This document shows, one piece after another, positions 61,301-64,000 of a stretch of 64,000 nucleotides of DNA. Position numbers and translations under genes: made by a program. The notes under the pieces were generated by a model. The model ran no database searches and was not told the origin of the DNA. It was given only the letters and a program-made list of their open reading frames with translations. The stretch comes from Adhaeribacter_A terreus. Its GTDB lineage: Bacteria; Bacteroidota; Bacteroidia; Cytophagales; Hymenobacteraceae. Position 1 is the stretch's first letter; every line of letters begins with the position of its first letter. The stretch is from positions 1 through 64,000 of the forward strand of contig NZ_JBHSKT010000001.1 of NCBI RefSeq assembly GCF_042657365.1. The letters are read 5' to 3'.

Positions 61301-62177
61301 CCTGATCTTGGAAAACTGGACTTCAGACGAGCATACCAATGGCTTGTTGCTGGAGCTGGTGAAAAACTACACCAAACGCCGCAACATGATCTCGGCCCGC
61401 TTCAAGCGCGACCGTTTCACGCTGGAAGTTGGTGATGAGTTACCAGCCGGTATCGTTCAGCTTGCCAAAGTTTATATTGCCAAGAAGCGTAAGCTGAAAG
61501 TAGGTGATAAAATGGCAGGTCGCCACGGTAACAAAGGTGTGGTTGCCCGTATCGTACGTGAAGAAGACATGCCGTTCCTGGAAGATGGTACGCCAATGGA
61601 CATCGTGCTTAACCCGCTTGGTGTACCTTCGCGTATGAACATCGGTCAGATCTACGAAACCGTATTAGGCTGGGCTGGTTTAAAACTGGGCCGCAAATAC
61701 GCCACGCCGATCTTCGATGGTGCCACGGAAGAGCAGGTTTCTGCTGAGTTAACTGAAGCAGGTTTACCAACATTCGGTCGTTCATACCTATTCGATGGTT
61801 TGTCAGGAGATCGTTTCGACCAGCCGGTAACTGTAGGTGTTATCTACATGCTGAAATTAGGACACTTAGTTGATGATAAAATGCACGCCCGTTCAATCGG
61901 ACCGTACTCACTTATCACGCAGCAGCCATTGGGTGGTAAAGCCCAGTTTGGTGGTCAGCGTTTCGGTGAGATGGAGGTTTGGGCGCTCGAGGCCTTCGGT
62001 GCTTCGAACGTGCTGCAGGAGATCTTAACGGTGAAATCTGATGACGTTATTGGCCGTGCCAAAGCATACGAAGCCATTGTAAAAGGCGACGTGTTGCCGA
62101 AACCAAATATCCCGGAATCTTTCAACGTATTGATTCACGAGTTAAGAGGTTTAGCGTTAGAGATCACGCTGGATTAA
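58305..62177 (+). CDS. rpoB: RNA polymerase beta subunit
   Basis: This 1290-residue subunit has the usual landmarks: the rifampicin region (FFGTNQLSQFMDQTNPLAEITHKRRVSALGPGGL, in parts, about residues 465-500), the GYNFEDAIVISE block, and the C-terminal HARSIGPYSLITQQPLGGKAQFGGQRFGEMEVWALEA (in parts). The first codon that matches the family is TTG (58305, then AKNRTDERINF). A TTG start is unusual for such a gene. The rifampicin region has the wild-type residues. Confidence 0.97.
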   Translation: MAKNRTDERINFASIKKVIDYPDFLDVQLQSFQDFFQLETAAENRTDEGLFKVFAENFPISDSRENFVLEFIDYHIDPPKYSVDECIDRGLTYSVPLKAKLRLICNDDDNEDFETIEQEVFLGNIPYMTEKGSFVINGAERVIVSQLHRSPGVFFAQSKHTNGTKLYSARIIPFKGSWIEFATDVNNVMYAYIDRKKKFPVTTLLRAIGYGTDKDILDLFGLSEELKADKKTLKKAVGRKLAARVLRTWTEDFVDEDTGEVVSIDRNEVLLERDMEITDEDIDTIIDSGVKTVIVHRENINIADYTIIYNTLQKDNSNSEQEAVEQIYRQLRNTEAPDVETARDIIQKLFFSDKRYDLGDVGRYRINKKLGLDKNWEAKVLTNEDIVLIVKYLIGLINSKAVVDDIDHLSNRRVRTVGEQLYAQFGVGLARMARTIKERMNVRDNEEFKPVDLINARTLSSVINSFFGTNQLSQFMDQTNPLAEITHKRRVSALGPGGLSRERAGFEVRDVHYTHYGRLCTIETPEGPNIGLISSLCVHARVNGMGFIETPYRTVTGGKVDMDTPVKYLTAEEEDTHHIAQANARIDEQGNFLADRVKGRFEGDFPVEPGETYTYMDVAPNQIVSVAASMIPFLEHDDANRALMGSNMQRQAVPLLKPQAPIVGTGLEERAAIDSRALVVAEGTGEIAFVDANKIVVRYDLTEDDKLVSFDAELVTYDLIKFRRTNQDTCINLTPIVKKGERVEKGQALCEGYATNQGELALGRNLQVAFMPWQGYNFEDAIVISEKVVRDDVFTSIHIEEFELEVRETKRGEEELTSEIPNVSEEAVRNLDENGIIREGAEVREGDILIGKITPKGETDPTPEEKLLRAIFGDKAGDVKDASLKAPPSLQGVVIDTKLFSRPKKDKNLRAKSKKEVEELKSHYNNELRAVKAVMIEKLVALLDGKTSQGIKHKFGDEIMSKGVKFNKKNIVENLFPDKNPYKDESNYAVPEEVTLFKDLILENWTSDEHTNGLLLELVKNYTKRRNMISARFKRDRFTLEVGDELPAGIVQLAKVYIAKKRKLKVGDKMAGRHGNKGVVARIVREEDMPFLEDGTPMDIVLNPLGVPSRMNIGQIYETVLGWAGLKLGRKYATPIFDGATEEQVSAELTEAGLPTFGRSYLFDGLSGDRFDQPVTVGVIYMLKLGHLVDDKMHARSIGPYSLITQQPLGGKAQFGGQRFGEMEVWALEAFGASNVLQEILTVKSDDVIGRAKAYEAIVKGDVLPKPNIPESFNVLIHELRGLALEITLD

Positions 62178-62186
62178 GAACTCCGG

Positions 62187-62216
62187 AAAACGCTATGCTT
62201 TCGGGCTCCAAAAGTC
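62187..62216 (+). repeat. 30-bp dispersed motif between rpoB and rpoC
   Basis: AAAACGCTATGCTTTC start, CCAAAAGTC end. It lies 10 bases after the rpoB stop codon. Confidence 0.82.
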
Positions 62217-62237
62217 TGAAAGCAAGTAATTGTGGAA

Positions 62238-62267
62238 AAAACGGTATGCCGGAAGCACAAAAAAGTG
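62238..62267 (+). repeat. 30-bp dispersed motif joined to a hairpin, second copy before rpoC
   Basis: AAAACGGTATGCCGGA start, CAAAAAAGTG end. It overlaps the hairpin at 62244-62280. Confidence 0.75.
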
Positions 62268-62280
62268 CATACCGGCATAC
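62244..62280 (+). other. Hairpin between rpoB and rpoC
   Basis: GTATGCCGG and CCGGCATAC pair exactly around a 19-base loop. There is no T run, so it is more likely an RNA processing or stability element than a terminator. Confidence 0.6.
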
Positions 62281-62329
62281 TAAAACCACAGCATTAAGTG
62301 TTCATTCGTAAAATTTTCAAAACTGAAAA

Positions 62330-64000
62330 ATGGCGTTTGCAAAAACCAAAAAATTAAATCAGGACTTCTCTAAAGTTACCATCAGCCTGGCTTCTCCGGA
62401 ATCTATTCTGGAGCGCTCGAACGGTGAGGTAACCAAGCCGGAAACCATCAACTATCGTACGTACAAGCCTGAAATGGGCGGTCTGTTCTGCGAGCGTATC
62501 TTTGGTCCGGTTAAAGACTGGGAATGTCACTGCGGAAAATATAAGAGAATTCGTTACAAAGGCATTATCTGCGACCGTTGCGGTGTAGAGGTTACCGAGA
62601 AGAAAGTACGTCGTGAGCGTATGGGCCACATTGAGCTCGTAGTTCCGGTTGCGCACATCTGGTACTTCAAATCGCTGCCAAACAAGATCGGTTACTTATT
62701 AGGTTTGCCTACGAAGAAACTGGATCAGATCATTTATTACGAACGGTATGTAGTTGTACAGCCAGGTATGCTGGCAGAAGACGGCGTAAACACGATGGAC
62801 TTCCTTACTGAGGACGAATATCTGGATATGATCGACAAATTGCCGCGCGAAAACCAGATGCTGGATAATAACGATCCGAACAAGTTTATCGCCCGCATGG
62901 GTGCCGATGCTTTGAACATGCTGTTAGAGCGTCTGAACCTGGATGATCTGTCTTATGACCTGCGCTACTCTGCTGCCCACGAAACTTCCCAGCAACGTAA
63001 AGCCGATGCGTTAAAGCGTCTGCGCGTTGTGGAAGCCTTCCGTGATGCGGCAACCCGTATCGAGAACAAGCCGGAGTGGATGGTAATCCGCATGGTGCCG
63101 GTTATTCCACCGGAATTACGTCCGTTAGTTCCTTTGGATGGCGGTCGTTTCGCTACTTCCGATTTAAATGACCTTTACCGTCGCGTTATTATCCGTAATA
63201 ACCGTCTGAAGCGTCTGATCGAGATCAAAGCGCCGGAAGTAATTCTGCGTAACGAAAAGCGTATGCTTCAGGAAGCGGTTGACTCCCTGTTCGACAACTC
63301 CCGTAAAGTGAACGCGGTTCGCGCCGAAGGTAACCGTGCCCTGAAATCCTTATCAGATATGCTGAAAGGTAAGCAGGGTCGTTTCCGTCAGAACTTATTA
63401 GGTAAGCGGGTTGACTATTCTGGTCGTTCGGTTATTGTGGTAGGTCCTGAATTGAAACTTCACGAATGCGGTCTGCCTAAGAACATGGCAGCGGAGCTTT
63501 TCAAACCATTCATCATTCGTAAGCTGATCGAACGCGGTATCGTGAAAACGGTAAAATCTGCGAAGAAGATCGTTGACCGGAAAGATGCAGTAGTTTGGGA
63601 TATCCTGGAAAATGTGTTGAAAGGTCACCCGGTTCTTCTTAACCGTGCTCCTACGCTCCACAGATTAGGTATCCAGGCTTTCCAGCCGCGCTTAATTGAA
63701 GGTAAAGCGATCCAGTTACACCCGTTAGTTTGTACGGCATTCAACGCCGACTTTGACGGTGACCAGATGGCGGTGCACGTTCCACTTGGACCGGCAGCAA
63801 TTCTGGAAGCCTCTATGTTAATGTTGGCGTCGCACAACATCCTGAACCCTGCCAACGGTGCGCCAATTGCGGTACCATCTCAGGACATGGTTCTTGGTTT
63901 ATATTATGTAACTAAAGGCAAGCGCTCAACTGAAACCGAAACAATCTTAGGTGAAGGCATGACTTTCTACTCTCCGGAGGAAGTAATTATTGCCGTAAAC
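62330..64000 (+). CDS. rpoC: RNA polymerase beta' subunit, 5' part
   Basis: The frame runs open from the ATG at 62330 to the window edge (557 codons). It starts MAFAKTKKLNQDFSKVTISL. It has the N-terminal zinc site (C66, C68, C81, C84 in ECHCGK and ICDRCGVE) and the catalytic NADFDGDQMAVH (D474, D476, D478 bind magnesium). The rest of the gene lies beyond the window. The 152-bp gap after rpoB is longer than usual and contains two dispersed motifs and a hairpin. Confidence 0.98.
   Translation, partial: MAFAKTKKLNQDFSKVTISLASPESILERSNGEVTKPETINYRTYKPEMGGLFCERIFGPVKDWECHCGKYKRIRYKGIICDRCGVEVTEKKVRRERMGHIELVVPVAHIWYFKSLPNKIGYLLGLPTKKLDQIIYYERYVVVQPGMLAEDGVNTMDFLTEDEYLDMIDKLPRENQMLDNNDPNKFIARMGADALNMLLERLNLDDLSYDLRYSAAHETSQQRKADALKRLRVVEAFRDAATRIENKPEWMVIRMVPVIPPELRPLVPLDGGRFATSDLNDLYRRVIIRNNRLKRLIEIKAPEVILRNEKRMLQEAVDSLFDNSRKVNAVRAEGNRALKSLSDMLKGKQGRFRQNLLGKRVDYSGRSVIVVGPELKLHECGLPKNMAAELFKPFIIRKLIERGIVKTVKSAKKIVDRKDAVVWDILENVLKGHPVLLNRAPTLHRLGIQAFQPRLIEGKAIQLHPLVCTAFNADFDGDQMAVHVPLGPAAILEASMLMLASHNILNPANGAPIAVPSQDMVLGLYYVTKGKRSTETETILGEGMTFYSPEEVIIAVN

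Noticed and set aside
62244..62280. rpoB-rpoC hairpin as an intrinsic terminator
   Set aside because: The stem is perfect but no T run follows, and termination before rpoC would be harmful.

Overview
The window looks like chromosomal core DNA from a Bacteroidota bacterium, probably a Cytophagales/Hymenobacteraceae-type organism (the family is an inference). The reasons are the type IX secretion genes porU and porV, several proteins with a type IX C-terminal sorting tail, promoters of the TTTG-N19-TAnnTTTG type, a LytTR regulator paired with a reg_prop propeller kinase, a YicC/PurS/PurQ gene set, and the tRNA-tuf-secE-nusG-rplKAJL-rpoBC block. I saw no phage, insertion sequence, plasmid or CRISPR array.

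Layout. 0-0.1 kb: 3' end of a 5S rRNA and its terminator. 0.13-0.76 kb: no gene. 0.76-9 kb, minus strand: an M16 protease-like protein, porV and porU, then purS-pssA and an MBL hydrolase. 9-24 kb: a YdeI-like protein, type IX cargo proteins (one an M43 metalloprotease), an NmrA-like protein, a three-gene block (FAD oxidoreductase, TolB-like surface protein, serine hydrolase), an esterase, purQ and yicC. 24-28.3 kb: small membrane and lipoprotein genes, then a vitamin B12 uptake operon (BtuB-like receptor plus BtuG-like YVTN propeller lipoprotein) behind a cobalamin riboswitch. 28.5-41 kb: 3-methyladenine glycosylase, THUMP-like methyltransferase, ahcY, a propeller kinase/LytTR pair, and a glycan cluster (GT4, GT2, O-antigen ligase). 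41-43.3 kb: ECF sigma, zinc anti-sigma, gmk, nadD. 43.5-53 kb: outer-membrane barrel proteins, a PDZ-hydrolase, frr, pyrH, a biotin carrier and an M1 aminopeptidase. 53.2-64 kb: tRNA-Tyr/Gly/Thr, tuf, tRNA-Trp, secE, nusG, L11, L1, L10, L7/L12, rpoB and the first part of rpoC.

The most unusual signal is a short dispersed repeat of fixed length, about 30 bp, with the form AAAACGSTAKSSTTTT, then six variable bases, then AAAAAGTC. About 40 full or near-full copies were found by eye, roughly one per 1.6 kb. Most lie between genes, often beside or fused to terminators, some in pairs. Six lie inside reading frames without breaking them, and about three quarters are on the plus strand. Its layout (a 9-bp core followed by two AT tracts about one helical turn apart) resembles the Pasteurellaceae uptake signal sequence, but its function is unknown. 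Several intergenic regions also hold longer nested inverted repeats that look like small non-autonomous elements.
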